The position numbers and the translations under genes were made by a program. A stretch of DNA of 64,000 nt from Burkholderia savannae (GTDB lineage Bacteria; Pseudomonadota; Gammaproteobacteria; Burkholderiales; Burkholderiaceae): NCBI RefSeq assembly GCF_001524445.2, contig NZ_CP013417.1:4164279-4228278 (forward strand). The letters run 5' to 3'. Positions 46,929-57,999 of the stretch are shown piece after piece. Position 1 is the stretch's first letter; each line of letters begins with the position of its first letter. A model generated the notes under the pieces. That model ran no database searches and was not told the DNA's origin. It saw only the letters and a program-made list of their open reading frames with translations.

Positions 46929-47936
46929 ATGAGCAAAGGCAAGGATCAGGCAATCATCGTCAAGCGGGTGAACCATCAGAAGAAGGGGCACCACGGCGGT
47001 GCATGGAAGCTCGCGTACGCGGATTTCATGACCGCGATGATGGCGTTCTTCCTGTTGATGTGGCTGCTGTCGGCGGTGACGCCCGTGCAGTTGAAGGGCA
47101 TCGCCGAATATTTCAACACGCCGCTCAAGGCCGCGCTCTTCGGCAGCGGCGATCGCAACGCGGACGATTCGAGCATCATCAAGGGCGGCGGCCGCGACCT
47201 CTCGAGCATCGACGCCGGCACGACGCGCCGCACCGACGGCTCGACCAGTCTCGCCGAGCGCATCGTGAAGAAGAACGACGACGAAGCGCTCGCGCAGGCG
47301 CAGGGCTCGCTCGAGCGCCGCGAGCAGATGCGGCTGCACGACCTGCAGGTGAAGCTGATGGCGGCGATCGAGGCGAACCCGACGCTGCGCCAGTTCAAGC
47401 AGCAGATCCGCATCGATTCGACGCTGATGGGGCTGCGCATCGAGATCGTCGATACGCAGAAGCGGCCGATGTTCGCGATGTCGAGCGACGCCGTCGAGCC
47501 GTACATGCGCGACATCCTGCGCGAGATCGGCAAGACGCTCAACGACGTGCCGAACCGCATCATCGTCCAGGGCCACACCGACGCCGTGCCGTATGCGGGC
47601 GGCGAGGGCGGCTACAGCAACTGGGAGTTGTCCGCCGACCGCGCGAACGCGTCGCGCCGCGAGCTGATCGCGGGCGGCATGGACGAGGCGAAGGTGCTGC
47701 GCGTGCTCGGCCTCGCGTCGACGCAGAACCTGAACAAGGCGGACCCGCTCGATCCGGAGAACCGCCGGATCAGCATCATCGTGCTGAACCGCAGATCCGA
47801 GCTCGCGCTGATGCGCGACGACGCGACGACGACGACGCTGTCGTCCGACGCGGCCGGCTCGACACGCCTCGCGCAGCAGATCACGCCGCCCGGCGCGGCC
47901 GCCGCGCCGGGCGTGCCGGCCGCGCCGAAACCCTGA
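46929..47936 (+). CDS. motB: Flagellar motor stator protein MotB
   Basis: 335 aa. One N-terminal helix with the proton-binding Asp32 in YADFMTAMMAFFLLMW, then a periplasmic linker and an OmpA-like peptidoglycan-binding domain (IIVQGHTDAVPYAGG...NWELSADRANASRREL...DPENRRISIIVL). The C-terminal tail is Pro/Ala-rich. Directly follows motA and precedes cheY. Confidence 0.97.
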   Translation: MSKGKDQAIIVKRVNHQKKGHHGGAWKLAYADFMTAMMAFFLLMWLLSAVTPVQLKGIAEYFNTPLKAALFGSGDRNADDSSIIKGGGRDLSSIDAGTTRRTDGSTSLAERIVKKNDDEALAQAQGSLERREQMRLHDLQVKLMAAIEANPTLRQFKQQIRIDSTLMGLRIEIVDTQKRPMFAMSSDAVEPYMRDILREIGKTLNDVPNRIIVQGHTDAVPYAGGEGGYSNWELSADRANASRRELIAGGMDEAKVLRVLGLASTQNLNKADPLDPENRRISIIVLNRRSELALMRDDATTTTLSSDAAGSTRLAQQITPPGAAAAPGVPAAPKP

Positions 47937-47967
47937 CGCTTTCGAGAACACGCATTCGAGACAAGAC

Positions 47968-48348
47968 ATGATCCGAACCATTCTCGCCATCGACGATTCC
48001 GCCACGATGCGCACGCTGCTCAGCGCGACGCTCGGCGAAGCGGGCTACGACGTGACCGTCGCCTCGGACGGCGAAGTCGGGCTCGACGTCGCGCTGGCCA
48101 CGCCGTTCGACTTGGTACTGACCGACCACTACATGCCGAAGAAGAACGGCCTCGACGTGATCGCGGCGCTGCGCGCGCAATCGGCATACGAGGCGACGCC
48201 GATTCTCGTCCTCACGACCGAGAACGGCGACGCGTTCAAGGACGCGGCGCGCACGGCGGGCGCGACCGGCTGGATCGAAAAGCCGCTCGACCCGGAAGCG
48301 CTGCTCGAGCTGGTCGCGGCGCTGTCGGCGTCGTCGAGCCTTTCGTGA
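47968..48348 (+). CDS. Chemotaxis-type response regulator, first CheY
   Basis: 126 aa single receiver domain: acidic pair D9-D10, phospho-acceptor D53 in LVLTDHYMPKKNG, T83/T84 and K105. It sits between motB and cheA. It differs clearly from the second CheY at 56144 and may act as a phosphate sink or a partner of a different output. Confidence 0.93.
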   Translation: MIRTILAIDDSATMRTLLSATLGEAGYDVTVASDGEVGLDVALATPFDLVLTDHYMPKKNGLDVIAALRAQSAYEATPILVLTTENGDAFKDAARTAGATGWIEKPLDPEALLELVAALSASSSLS

Positions 48349-48379
48349 CGAACATGACGTTTTTATGCGGTGAACCGGC

Positions 48380-50707
48380 ATGACTCTCGACATCACACAG
48401 TTCTATCAGACGTTCTTCGACGAAGCCGACGAGTTGCTCGCGCAGATGGAGCAACTGCTGCTGAACCTGGACGTCGCCTCGCCCGATCCCGAGGATCTGG
48501 CCGCGATCTTTCGCGCCGCGCATTCGATCAAGGGCGGCGCGGCGACGTTCGGCTTCACCGCGCTCACGGAAACGACGCACATCCTCGAATCGCTGCTCGA
48601 TCGCGCGCGCAACCATGAGCTCACGCTGACGAAGGAAATGGTCGACGCGTTCCTCGAGACGAAGGACGTGCTGTCCGACCAGCTCGCCGACTACCGCGCG
48701 AGCGCCGAGCCGGACGCGGCCGCGGCCGCCGCGATCTGCGCGAAGCTCGAGCGGCTGAAGGCGTCGGCGAGCGCCGCCGCCGCCGCGCCCGCGGCAGCAT
48801 CGGCAGCATCGGCAGCACCGGCACCGGCGGCCGCTCAGCCGGCCGCGTCCGTCGCGGCGGCGCCTGCCGCTGCGGCCGCGTCGACGGCGGGCCTCTTCGG
48901 TGCGCCCGAGCATGTCGTCGAGCAGGCGGTCGAGGCCGCGCATCCGGCGCCCGGCGCGCCCGGCGCCGCAAGCGGCGGCGACGGCCCGCATCTGAAGATC
49001 ACGCTGTCGGGCGTCGGCGACAAGGACCAGGAACTGCTGACCGAGGAACTCGGCAATCTCGGCCAGATCGTCGGCCGCGCGAAGACGGGCGACGCGCTCA
49101 CGCTGTGGCTCGAGACCGACGTGTCGTCGGACGACATCATCGCCGTGTGCTGCTTCGTGATCGACGAAAGCCAGATCGCGATCGGCCGCGGCACCGCGCC
49201 GAGCGCGGGCGTCGCGCAACCGGACGTGGCCGCCGCGCCGCAGGCCGCCGAGCAGCCGGACGACGCCGAGCGGGAGCCTGCGGCGGCCGCATCGGCGGCG
49301 GAACCGGTGGCGACCGCCGCCGAAGCGAAGCCGGCCGCGCAACCCGCTGCGCCGAGCGCGCCCGCGGCGCCCGCCGCCGCGCCGGCCGCGGCATCGGCTC
49401 AGGCTCCGGCGTCGGCATCGGCATCGGTCGCACAAGCCGCCGCGCAAGCGGCCGCGCCGCATCACGACGACCGCAAGCCGCGTCCGGCCGCCGCCGCGAG
49501 CGCGGAGGGCAGCTCGATTCGCGTCGGCGTCGAGAAGGTCGACCAGCTGATCAATCTCGTCGGCGAACTCGTGATCACGCAGGCGATGCTCGCCGAGACG
49601 ACGAGCGCATTCGATCCGGCGCTGCACGACCGCCTGTACAACGGCATGGCGCAGCTCGAGCGCAACGCGCGCGACCTGCAGGAAGCGGTGATGTCGATCC
49701 GGATGATGCCGATGGACTACGTGTTCAGCCGCTTCCCGCGGCTCGTGCGCGACCTCGCGGGCAAGCTCGGCAAGCAGGTCGAGCTCGTCACGTTCGGCCA
49801 GGCGACCGAGCTCGACAAGAGCCTCATCGAGCGGATCATCGATCCGCTCACCCACCTCGTGCGCAACAGCCTCGATCACGGCATCGAGACCGTCGAGGCG
49901 CGCCGCGCGGCGGGCAAGGACGCGGTCGGCCAGCTCGTGCTGTCGGCCGCGCATCACGGCGGCAACATCGTGATCGAGGTCAGCGACGACGGCGCGGGCC
50001 TGAACCGCGACAGAATCCTCGCGAAGGCCGCGAAGCAGGGGATGCAGATCTCCGAGAACATCAGCGACGACGAAGTGTGGAATCTCATCTTCGCGCCGGG
50101 CTTCTCGACGGCCGAAGTCGTGACCGACGTGTCCGGCCGCGGCGTCGGGATGGACGTCGTCAAGCGCAACATCCAGTCGATGGGCGGGCACGTCGAGATC
50201 ACGTCGCAGGCCGGCCGCGGCACGACGACGCGGATCGTGCTGCCGCTCACGCTCGCGATCCTCGACGGGATGTCGGTGAAGGTCGGCAGCGAGATTTTCA
50301 TCCTGCCGCTGAACTTCGTGATGGAGTCGCTGCAGCCTTCGGCCGAAGACATCTACACGATCGGCAACGGCGAGCGCGTCGTGCGCGTGCGCGGCGAATA
50401 CCTGCCGCTCGTTGCGCTGCACGAGGTGTTCCTGGTCGACGGCGCGCGCACCGATCCGACGCAGGGCATCGTCACGATCATGCAGACGGAGGGCCGCCGC
50501 TTCGCGATGCTGATCGACGAGCTCGTCGGCCAGCAGCAGGTGGTCGTCAAGAACCTCGAGACGAACTACCGCAAGGTGTACGGCATTTCGGCGGCGACGA
50601 TTCTCGGCGACGGCAGCGTCGCGCTGATCGTCGACGTCGCGGCGCTCAATCGCGATACCCGCACGACGCACGGCGCGCACACGAGCGCCGCGCTCGCGGT
50701 GTCCTAA
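48380..50707 (+). CDS. cheA: Chemotaxis histidine kinase CheA
   Basis: 775 aa. P1 has the phospho-acceptor His48 in AAHSIKGGAATFGF. Long Ala/Pro-rich linkers surround the P2 region. P3 dimerisation is followed by P4 kinase (HLVRNSLDHGIE N-box, VSDDGAGL and GRGVGMDVVK G-boxes) and the P5 CheW-like regulatory domain (IFILPLNFVMESL, MLIDELVGQQQVV). The Ala-rich inserts, about residues 130-180 and 280-370, are much longer than in E. coli. Confidence 0.97.
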   Translation: MTLDITQFYQTFFDEADELLAQMEQLLLNLDVASPDPEDLAAIFRAAHSIKGGAATFGFTALTETTHILESLLDRARNHELTLTKEMVDAFLETKDVLSDQLADYRASAEPDAAAAAAICAKLERLKASASAAAAAPAAASAASAAPAPAAAQPAASVAAAPAAAAASTAGLFGAPEHVVEQAVEAAHPAPGAPGAASGGDGPHLKITLSGVGDKDQELLTEELGNLGQIVGRAKTGDALTLWLETDVSSDDIIAVCCFVIDESQIAIGRGTAPSAGVAQPDVAAAPQAAEQPDDAEREPAAAASAAEPVATAAEAKPAAQPAAPSAPAAPAAAPAAASAQAPASASASVAQAAAQAAAPHHDDRKPRPAAAASAEGSSIRVGVEKVDQLINLVGELVITQAMLAETTSAFDPALHDRLYNGMAQLERNARDLQEAVMSIRMMPMDYVFSRFPRLVRDLAGKLGKQVELVTFGQATELDKSLIERIIDPLTHLVRNSLDHGIETVEARRAAGKDAVGQLVLSAAHHGGNIVIEVSDDGAGLNRDRILAKAAKQGMQISENISDDEVWNLIFAPGFSTAEVVTDVSGRGVGMDVVKRNIQSMGGHVEITSQAGRGTTTRIVLPLTLAILDGMSVKVGSEIFILPLNFVMESLQPSAEDIYTIGNGERVVRVRGEYLPLVALHEVFLVDGARTDPTQGIVTIMQTEGRRFAMLIDELVGQQQVVVKNLETNYRKVYGISAATILGDGSVALIVDVAALNRDTRTTHGAHTSAALAVS

Positions 50708-50737
50708 CTTACGTCATCCATCGACCTGGGGGCTAAC

Positions 50738-51265
50738 GTGTCCGAAGTCCAAACGAACCATCCGGCCGCGGCGAACGCGGCCAACCGCCGCGACGCCGAG
50801 CAGGGCGACGCGGCGGGCCAGGAATTCCTCGTCTTCACGCTCGGCGACGAGGAATACGGCATCGATATCCTCAAAGTGCAGGAAATCCGCGGCTACGACA
50901 GCGTCACGCGGATCGCGAACGCGCCCGAGTTCATCAAGGGCGTGATCAACTTGCGCGGGATCATCGTGCCCATCGTCGACATGCGCATCAAGTTCCATCT
51001 CGGCCGCGTCGACTACGACCATCAGACGGTGGTGATCATCCTGAACGTCGCGCATCGCGTCGTCGGGATGGTCGTCGACGGCGTGTCCGACGTGCTCACG
51101 CTGTCGAACGAGCAGATCATGCCGGCGCCGGAGTTCGGCGGCGTGCTGACGACCGAGTATCTGACGGGCCTCGGCACGGTCGACGGGCGGATGCTGATCC
51201 TGATGGACATCGAGAAGCTGATGACGAGCAAGGAGATGGCGCTGATCGAGACACTCGGCGCGTAA
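50738..51265 (+). CDS. cheW: Chemotaxis coupling protein CheW
   Basis: 175 aa from GTG 50738 (GGGGGCTAAC upstream). The CheW fold shows [38 protein letters not shown] and [15 protein letters not shown]. It links receptors to CheA. It lies about 30 bp after cheA and before the operon receptor. Confidence 0.96.
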   Translation: MSEVQTNHPAAANAANRRDAEQGDAAGQEFLVFTLGDEEYGIDILKVQEIRGYDSVTRIANAPEFIKGVINLRGIIVPIVDMRIKFHLGRVDYDHQTVVIILNVAHRVVGMVVDGVSDVLTLSNEQIMPAPEFGGVLTTEYLTGLGTVDGRMLILMDIEKLMTSKEMALIETLGA

Positions 51266-51305
51266 GCGGGCGCGAAGGATGCAACGGAACTACGGGGAGC
51301 TGACG

Positions 51306-53345
51306 ATGCTGCACAACTGGTCGATCCGCACGACGCTGACGGCCGTCGGATTAATGCTGGTGCTCGTCGCCGCGCTGGTCGGCGGGCTCGGGCTGTACGC
51401 GCTCAATCACGCGAGCCGCTCGCTCGACGCGATCTCGCACGGCGACCTGCCGACGATCCACACGCTCGACGACGCGTCGTCGTACCTGCTGCGCTCGCGC
51501 GTCGCGCTCGACCGTTTCAAGACGCTGTCCGAGGCCGGCAACGCCGACGAGGCGCAGAAGGTGCTGTCACGCGCGCAGGAGCTGTACGCGAAGTCGACGC
51601 AGAACTGGCAGGCGTATCTCGCGGCGTCGAAGGAAGGCATCGACCAGGCGCTGACGGACGAGCTCGCCGCGCGCTACGCGACGCTCGCGAAGGAAGGCGT
51701 CGAGCCGGAGTTCGCCGCCGCGCGCGCGGGCGATCTCGCCGCATACCACGCGATCGCCGACACGAAGATCAGCCCGATGTTCGTTGCGTACGACAGCGCG
51801 GCGTCCGCCGTGGTCGCTGCGTATTCGAAGCGCGCGGAATCGCGCTTCGACACGACACAGGCGCGCATTTCGCTGATGATCGCGCTGATCGCGGCGGGCA
51901 TCGTCGCCGCGTTCCTGATGGTGATCGGCATCCGCTTCGCGCTGCGCGGGCTCATCGTGCAGCCGCTCAACGTCGCGATCGCGCAGTTCGAGCGCATCGC
52001 CGAGGGCGACCTCGCGCAGGTGCCGCAGGTTGCCGGCAAGAACGAAATCGGCCGGCTGTTCCAGGGCATCGGCCGGATGCAGGCGGCCGTCGCCGAGATG
52101 GTGAAGGCCGTGCACCGCGGCACGGCGGCGGTCGACGCCGGCGCGCGCGAAATCTCGAGCGGCAACGCCGATCTGTCGGCGCGCACCGAATCGCAGGCGG
52201 CGTCGCTGCAGGAAACCGCGTCGAGCATGGAGCAGTTGACGGGCACCGTGCGCCAGAACGCGGAGAACGCGCGGCAGGCGAGCCAGCTCGCGGTCAACGC
52301 GTCCGACATCGCGACGCAGGGCGGCGAGGTCGTCGGCCAGGTCGTCACGACGATGCAGGACATCGCGACGAGCTCGACGAAGGTGGCCGACATCATCGGC
52401 ACGATCGAGGGGATCGCGTTCCAGACCAACATCCTCGCGCTGAACGCGGCCGTCGAGGCGGCGCGCGCGGGCGAGCAGGGGCGCGGCTTCGCGGTGGTCG
52501 CGGGCGAGGTGCGCTCGCTCGCGCAGCGGAGCGCGACGGCCGCCAAGGAAATCAAGCAACTGATCGGCGACTCCGCGCACAAGGTGCAAAGCGGCTCGGC
52601 GCTCGTCGAGCGCGCGGGCGCGACGATGGCCGAGATCGTCCAGGCGGTGCGCCGCGTGACCGACATCATGGGCGAGATCAGCGCGGCGTCCGAAGAGCAG
52701 TCGACGGGCATCGTCCAGGTGAATCGCGCGGTGAGCCAGATGGACGCCGTCACGCAGCAGAACGCGGCGCTCGTCGAAGAAGCCGCCGCCGCCGCCGCGT
52801 CGCTCGAGGATCAGACGCGGCAGATGACGCAGATCGTGTCAGCGTGGCGCGTCGAGGGCGGGATCGCGTCCGCCGCGACGCCGGCTGCGTCGGCTTCGAG
52901 CGCACATGCGGGCGTGATTTCCGGCGCGACCGCGCCGGGCGCGCCGCGGGCCGCCGCATCCGCGTCGCGCGCGCCCGCCGCGAGCGCGGTCAGGACAACC
53001 GGCGCGGCCGGATCGTCGTCGGCTTCGGCCGCCGCCGCGCAGGCCGCCGCACACGGCGGGCGCACGGCGCACGGCGCGCCCGCCGCCGGGTCGCAAGCCG
53101 CGCCGCAAGCCGCGAAGACGTCTGCCGCCGCGCCGAAGTCGGCCGCATCGCCGGCGTCTTCCGCCTATGCACCGAAGCTCGCGAAGCCGGGCGCCGCCCC
53201 GCGCCCGACGACGGGCGCGGCCGGTGCCACGCAAGCCGCCGCCGCTTCCGCGTCCTCCCTCGCGCTCAAGCGCCCGGCGCTGTCGGGCGAGCCGAAGCCC
53301 GCGGTTGCCTCGGCGTCCTCCGACGACGACTGGGAAACCTTTTAA
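51306..53345 (+). CDS. Methyl-accepting chemotaxis protein with a C-terminal CheR/CheB tether
   Basis: 679 aa from ATG 51306 (GGGGAGCTGACG ribosome binding site). TM1 at about residues 10-33, a four-helix-bundle sensor to about 190, TM2 at about 195-213, HAMP, and the signalling hairpin [25 protein letters not shown] (shown in outline) near residue 378. A long Ala/Ser-rich flexible tail runs from about residue 518 to 672 and ends DWETF, matching the NWETF pentapeptide that docks CheR and CheB. It is the operon's own Tar/Tsr-type receptor. The alternative start 27 bp upstream has a poorly spaced ribosome binding site. Confidence 0.95.
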   Translation: MLHNWSIRTTLTAVGLMLVLVAALVGGLGLYALNHASRSLDAISHGDLPTIHTLDDASSYLLRSRVALDRFKTLSEAGNADEAQKVLSRAQELYAKSTQNWQAYLAASKEGIDQALTDELAARYATLAKEGVEPEFAAARAGDLAAYHAIADTKISPMFVAYDSAASAVVAAYSKRAESRFDTTQARISLMIALIAAGIVAAFLMVIGIRFALRGLIVQPLNVAIAQFERIAEGDLAQVPQVAGKNEIGRLFQGIGRMQAAVAEMVKAVHRGTAAVDAGAREISSGNADLSARTESQAASLQETASSMEQLTGTVRQNAENARQASQLAVNASDIATQGGEVVGQVVTTMQDIATSSTKVADIIGTIEGIAFQTNILALNAAVEAARAGEQGRGFAVVAGEVRSLAQRSATAAKEIKQLIGDSAHKVQSGSALVERAGATMAEIVQAVRRVTDIMGEISAASEEQSTGIVQVNRAVSQMDAVTQQNAALVEEAAAAAASLEDQTRQMTQIVSAWRVEGGIASAATPAASASSAHAGVISGATAPGAPRAAASASRAPAASAVRTTGAAGSSSASAAAAQAAAHGGRTAHGAPAAGSQAAPQAAKTSAAAPKSAASPASSAYAPKLAKPGAAPRPTTGAAGATQAAAASASSLALKRPALSGEPKPAVASASSDDDWETF

Positions 53346-53348
53346 GCC

Positions 53349-54296
53349 ATGATGCCCGCACGCGCCGCCTCTCGTTCCGACGCACTCGAACCGCAAGACC
53401 GGTTGGGCGACGCTGCGCGGGACTTCGAATTCACGTCCGCCGATTTCGCGAAGATTCGCGCGCTGATCCACCGGCGGGCGGGCATCTCGCTGTCCGAGCA
53501 CAAGCGCGACATGGCGTACAGCCGCCTCGCGCGGCGCCTGCGCGCGCGCGGGCTCAACCGCTTCTGCGACTACCTCGAGCTGCTCGAGCGCGAAAACGAT
53601 CCGGCCGAATGGGAAGCGTTCACGAATTCGCTGACGACGAACCTGACCGCGTTCTTTCGCGAATCGCACCACTTTCCGATCCTCGCCGAGTTCGTCAAGC
53701 GCCGCGAGCAGCCGGTGTCGGTATGGTGCTCGGCGGCGTCGACGGGCGAAGAGCCGTATTCGATCGCGATGACGCTCGTCGAGGCGCTCGGCGAATCGGC
53801 CGCGCGCTCGGCGAGCGTGCTCGCCACCGATCTCGACACGCAGGTGCTCGCGAAGGCCGAAGCGGGCGTCTACGCGTTCGAGCAGGTCAAGCACCTGTCG
53901 CCCGAGCGGCTCAAGCGCTTTTTCCTGAAGGGCACGGGCGCGCAGGCGGGCCGCGTGAAGGTGCGCCCCGAGCTGCGCGCGATGATCCGCTTCGCGCAGC
54001 TCAACCTGACCGACGCCGACTACGGTTTCACGAAGCCGTTCGACGCGATCTTCTGCCGCAACGTGATGATCTACTTCGACAAGCCGACTCAGGCGCAGGT
54101 GCTCTCGCGCTTCGAGCCGCTGATGAAGCCGGGCGGCCTGCTGTTCGCCGGCCATTCGGAGAACTTCACGTACGTGACGCAGGCATTCCATCTGCGCGGG
54201 CAGACCGTCTACGAACTGACGCGCGACGGGCATGGCGCCGCGCCGCGCGTGCGTTCGCGCATCGCCGCGGCGGCGGCCGAGGAGGAACTCCGATGA
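53349..54296 (+). CDS. cheR: Chemotaxis protein methyltransferase CheR
   Basis: 315 aa. The N-terminal helical domain is followed by the SAM motif [19 protein letters not shown] and [13 protein letters not shown]. It methylates receptor glutamates. The stop overlaps the cheD start (ATGA). The first ATG, 3 bp after the receptor stop, is followed at once by a second Met-Pro codon pair, so either start is close. Confidence 0.96.
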   Translation: MMPARAASRSDALEPQDRLGDAARDFEFTSADFAKIRALIHRRAGISLSEHKRDMAYSRLARRLRARGLNRFCDYLELLERENDPAEWEAFTNSLTTNLTAFFRESHHFPILAEFVKRREQPVSVWCSAASTGEEPYSIAMTLVEALGESAARSASVLATDLDTQVLAKAEAGVYAFEQVKHLSPERLKRFFLKGTGAQAGRVKVRPELRAMIRFAQLNLTDADYGFTKPFDAIFCRNVMIYFDKPTQAQVLSRFEPLMKPGGLLFAGHSENFTYVTQAFHLRGQTVYELTRDGHGAAPRVRSRIAAAAAEEELR

Positions 54297-54997
54297 GCGG
54301 GCTGCCGATCGCGACCAATCATTATTTCGACGCGCACTTTCACCGCCGCGGCGTGAAGCTGCTGCCGAACGAGTTCTACACGACGCGCGAGGACATGGTG
54401 CTCGTCACCGTGCTCGGCTCGTGCGTCGCCGCGTGCCTGCACGATCCGATCGGGCGGATCGGCGGGATGAACCACTTCATGCTGCCGGACGACGGCGCGG
54501 ACCCGTCCGCCGCCGCGTCCGAATCGATGCGCTACGGCGCCTACGCGATGGAAGTGCTGATCAACGAGCTCATCAAGGCGGGCGGCCGCCGCGAGCGCTT
54601 CGAGGCGAAGGTGTTCGGCGGCGCGGCCGTGCTCGCGGGAATGACGACGATCAACATCGGCGATCGCAACGCCGATTTCGTGCGCCGCTATCTCGCGCTC
54701 GAGCGCATCCGCATCACGGCCGAGGACTTGCAGGGCGTGCATCCGCGCAAGGTCGCGTTCATGCCGCACACGGGGCAGGCGATGGTCAAGAAGCTGCGCG
54801 TGCAGGCACCCGACGTCGCCGAGCGGGAAGCCGCGCTCGCGCGCGAGGCGACCGGTTCGCGCGGCGAGCGCGCCGCCCGCGCGCGTGCGCACGTCGAGCT
54901 GTTCGGCACGCCCGCGCCCAAGGCGGATGCGAAGCCTCGCATCGAATTGTTCGGTACGCGGGCCGCGTCGCCCGCCACAAGAAAGCAGGAGGCTTGA
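54293..54997 (+). CDS. cheD: Chemoreceptor glutamine deamidase CheD
   Basis: 234 aa. The catalytic Cys/His motif is [26 protein letters not shown]. CheD deamidates receptor Gln residues to Glu. The C-terminal part carries two AELFGT/IELFGT-like repeats (VELFGTP and IELFGTR) that are not in the core domain. Overlaps cheR by 4 bp. Confidence 0.95.
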   Translation: MSGLPIATNHYFDAHFHRRGVKLLPNEFYTTREDMVLVTVLGSCVAACLHDPIGRIGGMNHFMLPDDGADPSAAASESMRYGAYAMEVLINELIKAGGRRERFEAKVFGGAAVLAGMTTINIGDRNADFVRRYLALERIRITAEDLQGVHPRKVAFMPHTGQAMVKKLRVQAPDVAEREAALAREATGSRGERAARARAHVELFGTPAPKADAKPRIELFGTRAASPATRKQEA

Positions 54998-55002
54998 ACG
55001 CT

Positions 55003-56097
55003 GTGCAGAAGAAAATCAAAGTGCTGTGCGTCGACGATTCGGCGCTGATCCGCAGCCTGATGACCGAAATCATCAATAGCCAGCCCGACATGGAAGTGTG
55101 CGCGACGGCGCCCGATCCGCTCGTCGCGCGCGAGCTGATCAAGCAGCACAACCCGGACGTGCTGACGCTCGACGTCGAAATGCCGCGAATGGACGGCCTC
55201 GACTTCCTCGAGAAGCTGATGCGCCTGCGGCCGATGCCGGTCGTGATGGTGTCGTCGCTGACCGAGCGCGGCTCGGAAATCACGCTGCGCGCGCTCGAGC
55301 TCGGCGCGGTCGACTTCGTCACGAAGCCGCGCGTCGGGATTCGCGACGGGATGCTCGAATACGCGGAAAAACTCGCCGACAAGGTGCGCGCGGCGTCGCG
55401 CGCGCGCGTGCGGCAGAATCCGCAGCCGCACGCGGCCGCGGCGGCGGCCGCGCACGGCCCCGTCGGCGCCGCCGCGCCGCTCATCAACAATCCGCTCGTC
55501 AGCACCGAGAAGCTGATCATCGTCGGCGCGTCCACGGGCGGCACCGAGGCGATCCGCGAAGTGCTGACGCCGCTGCCGCCCGATGCGCCCGCCGTGCTGA
55601 TCGCGCAGCACATGCCGCCCGGCTTCACGCGCTCGTTCGCGCAGCGCCTGAACGGCCTGTGCCGGATCTCGGTGAAGGAGGCGGAACACGGCGAGCGCGT
55701 GCTGCCGGGCCACGCGTACATCGCGCCCGGCCACGCGCACCTGCTGCTCGCGCGAAGCGGCGCGAACTACATCGCGCACCTGTCGGACGAGCCGCCCGTG
55801 AACCGCCACCGCCCGTCGGTCGACGTGCTGTTCCGCTCGGCCGCGCAGCACGCGGGCAAGAACGCGCTCGGCGTGATCCTGACCGGAATGGGCCGCGACG
55901 GCGCGGCCGGGCTGCTTGAAATGAAAAAGGCGGGCGCATATACGTTCGCGCAGGACGAGGCGAGCTGCGTCGTGTTCGGGATGCCCCGCGAGGCGATTGC
56001 GATGGGTGGCGTCGACGACGTCGCGCCCCTTTCCGACATGAGTCGCCGTATCATGGCGCGCCTCGCGTCGATGGGCGACCGCGTGCAGCGCGTGTAA
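55003..56097 (+). CDS. cheB: Chemotaxis methylesterase/response regulator CheB
   Basis: 364 aa from GTG 55003, chosen because AGGAGG at 54987-54992 is 10 bases upstream, while the TTG at 54994 is only 1 base from it. The receiver domain has D11-D12 and phospho-acceptor D57 in [12 protein letters not shown]. The Ala/His-rich linker leads to the methylesterase, with [10 protein letters not shown] (catalytic Ser), [17 protein letters not shown] (His) and [11 protein letters not shown] (Asp). Confidence 0.95.
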   Translation: MQKKIKVLCVDDSALIRSLMTEIINSQPDMEVCATAPDPLVARELIKQHNPDVLTLDVEMPRMDGLDFLEKLMRLRPMPVVMVSSLTERGSEITLRALELGAVDFVTKPRVGIRDGMLEYAEKLADKVRAASRARVRQNPQPHAAAAAAAHGPVGAAAPLINNPLVSTEKLIIVGASTGGTEAIREVLTPLPPDAPAVLIAQHMPPGFTRSFAQRLNGLCRISVKEAEHGERVLPGHAYIAPGHAHLLLARSGANYIAHLSDEPPVNRHRPSVDVLFRSAAQHAGKNALGVILTGMGRDGAAGLLEMKKAGAYTFAQDEASCVVFGMPREAIAMGGVDDVAPLSDMSRRIMARLASMGDRVQRV

Positions 56098-56143
56098 CCT
56101 AGGCGCCACCGTTACAGCACACGAATCTGGAAAGGAACAGACG

Positions 56144-56539
56144 ATGGACAAGAGCATGAAGATTCTGGTGGTGGACGATTTTCCGACGATGCGTCGGATC
56201 GTCCGCAACTTGTTGAAGGAGCTGGGCTATTCGAACGTCGACGAAGCGGAGGACGGCCTGGCCGGCCTGGCGCGGCTGCGCGGCGGCGGCTACGACTTCG
56301 TGATCTCCGACTGGAACATGCCGAACCTCGACGGGCTCGCGATGTTGAAGGAGATCCGCGCGGACGCGGCGCTCACGCATCTGCCCGTGCTGATGGTCAC
56401 GGCCGAGTCGAAGAAGGAGAACATCATCGCGGCCGCGCAGGCGGGCGCGAGCGGCTACGTCGTGAAGCCGTTCACCGCGGCGACCCTCGACGAGAAGCTC
56501 AACAAGATTCTGGAAAAGATGGCGAAAGCGGGGAGCTGA
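56144..56539 (+). CDS. cheY: Chemotaxis response regulator CheY
   Basis: 131 aa. Acidic pair D11-D12, phospho-acceptor D56 in [14 protein letters not shown]86 and K108 in GYVVKPF. It is the canonical CheY, directly upstream of cheZ. CheY-P binds the motor switch. Confidence 0.97.
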   Translation: MDKSMKILVVDDFPTMRRIVRNLLKELGYSNVDEAEDGLAGLARLRGGGYDFVISDWNMPNLDGLAMLKEIRADAALTHLPVLMVTAESKKENIIAAAQAGASGYVVKPFTAATLDEKLNKILEKMAKAGS

Positions 56540-56540
56540 C

Positions 56541-57269
56541 GTGAACGAGCCGATCCATGCGGCGCTTGCCGGCGCGAGTGCCGACGAACGCCTTGCCGAC
56601 GCCGCCGACCTGGCGAGCGACCGTATTCTTGCGCGCATCGGCCAGCTGACGCGCACGCTGCGCGATTCGATGCGCGAGCTGGGTCTCGACAAGCACGTCG
56701 AGAAGGCGGCGGAAGTCGTGCCGGATGCACGCGACCGGCTCCGTTACGTCGTCGCGATGACCGAGCAGGCGGCCGAGCGCGTGCTGACCGCGATCGAAAT
56801 CGCCAAGCCCGTGCAGGAGCGCTTGCAGCAAGACGCCGCGGCGCTCGACGCGCGCTGGGCGAAGTGGTACGAGTCGCCGATCGAGCGCGTGGAAGTGCGC
56901 GGCCTGATGGACGACACGCGCGCGTTCCTGCGCGCGCTGCCGGACGCCACGGGCGCGACCAACGCGCAGTTGCTCGAGATCATGCTCGCGCAGGACTTCC
57001 AGGATCTGACGGGCCAGGTGATCAAGAAGATCATGGACATGGTCTATCTGATCGAGCAGCAGTTGCTGAACGTGCTGGTCGAGAACATCGCGCCCGAGCG
57101 GCGCGAGCAGTTCGCCGCGACGGCCGCCGCGCTCGCCGCCGAGCAGGCGAGCGGCGCGATGACGCCGGAATCGCTGCTGAATGGGCCGCAAATCAATCCG
57201 GAAGGAAAGGCCGACGTTGTTCAGGATCAGGCGCAAGTCGACGATTTGTTGGCAAGTCTCGGATTTTGA
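56541..57269 (+). CDS. cheZ: CheY-P phosphatase CheZ
   Basis: 242 aa from GTG, one base after the cheY stop. The helical hairpin with the catalytic Gln is LAQDFQDLTGQVIKKIM, and the CheY-docking C-terminus is DDLLASLGF. It dephosphorylates CheY-P to end a signal. Last gene of the che operon. Confidence 0.95.
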   Translation: MNEPIHAALAGASADERLADAADLASDRILARIGQLTRTLRDSMRELGLDKHVEKAAEVVPDARDRLRYVVAMTEQAAERVLTAIEIAKPVQERLQQDAAALDARWAKWYESPIERVEVRGLMDDTRAFLRALPDATGATNAQLLEIMLAQDFQDLTGQVIKKIMDMVYLIEQQLLNVLVENIAPERREQFAATAAALAAEQASGAMTPESLLNGPQINPEGKADVVQDQAQVDDLLASLGF

Positions 57270-57470
57270 ACCGAAATGTTTTGCAATGATTGAATATTAT
57301 CGAGACTAATGCCGATAGGTTTTTGACATAGGCGGCAGGCATACTACGCTCCTGGTCTGCAGGCTCTCGAGGGCTTTCTTTTCGCTTTCGATTGTCGATA
57401 ATGAGCGGCGTGCGGCGCGCAGCACGCCACGCCGCCCGGCATGCAGAGCCTGAATTCGAGGAGGAATGGA

Positions 57471-57977
57471 GTGAGATCGAGTCGATTTCGCCGGATCGCC
57501 GCGACGGCGGCCGGCTTCATGTGCGCGTGGCTTGCCGCCGCGCCCGTCCACGCGGGCCTCGGCGGCGCGCCGATGACGCCGCCCGCGGCGGATACCGCAG
57601 CGACGGTGCGGTCGATGCAGCGCAGCATCCGCGCGGCGGGCGGCGCGCCGGCGGCCGCCGTCGGCTACACCGTGCGCGAAACGACGCTCGGCTCGGGCAC
57701 CGTCGTGCGCGAATACATTTCGACGTCGGGCGCCGTGTTCGCGCTGTCGTGGCAAGGCCCCGTCGCGCCGAACCTCTCCGATCTGCTCGGCGGCTATTTC
57801 CCGCAATACGAAGCGGGCGTGAAGGCGTCCCATGCCGCGCGCGGGCCGCGCGCGCCGGCCGCGATCGACACGAGCGGGCTCGTCGTCCACACGGGCGGCC
57901 ACATGGGCTCGTATTCCGGTCAGGCGTGGCTGCCGCAGGCGCTGCCGGCCGGCTTCTCCACCAACGACATCCAGTGA
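57471..57977 (+). CDS. DUF2844 domain secreted protein
   Basis: 168 aa from GTG 57471 (GAGGAGG about 6 bases upstream). Signal peptide to about residue 28 (FMCAWLAAAPVHA). The rest resembles DUF2844 proteins: VGYTVRETTLGSGTVVREYIS, GAVFALSWQGPVAPNLSDLLGGYFPQY. Function unknown. It is followed immediately by the DUF3443 lipoprotein, a pairing I associate with Burkholderia. Confidence 0.85.
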   Translation: MRSSRFRRIAATAAGFMCAWLAAAPVHAGLGGAPMTPPAADTAATVRSMQRSIRAAGGAPAAAVGYTVRETTLGSGTVVREYISTSGAVFALSWQGPVAPNLSDLLGGYFPQYEAGVKASHAARGPRAPAAIDTSGLVVHTGGHMGSYSGQAWLPQALPAGFSTNDIQ

Positions 57978-57999
57978 TCGCGCCGGGAGGGGACAGATC

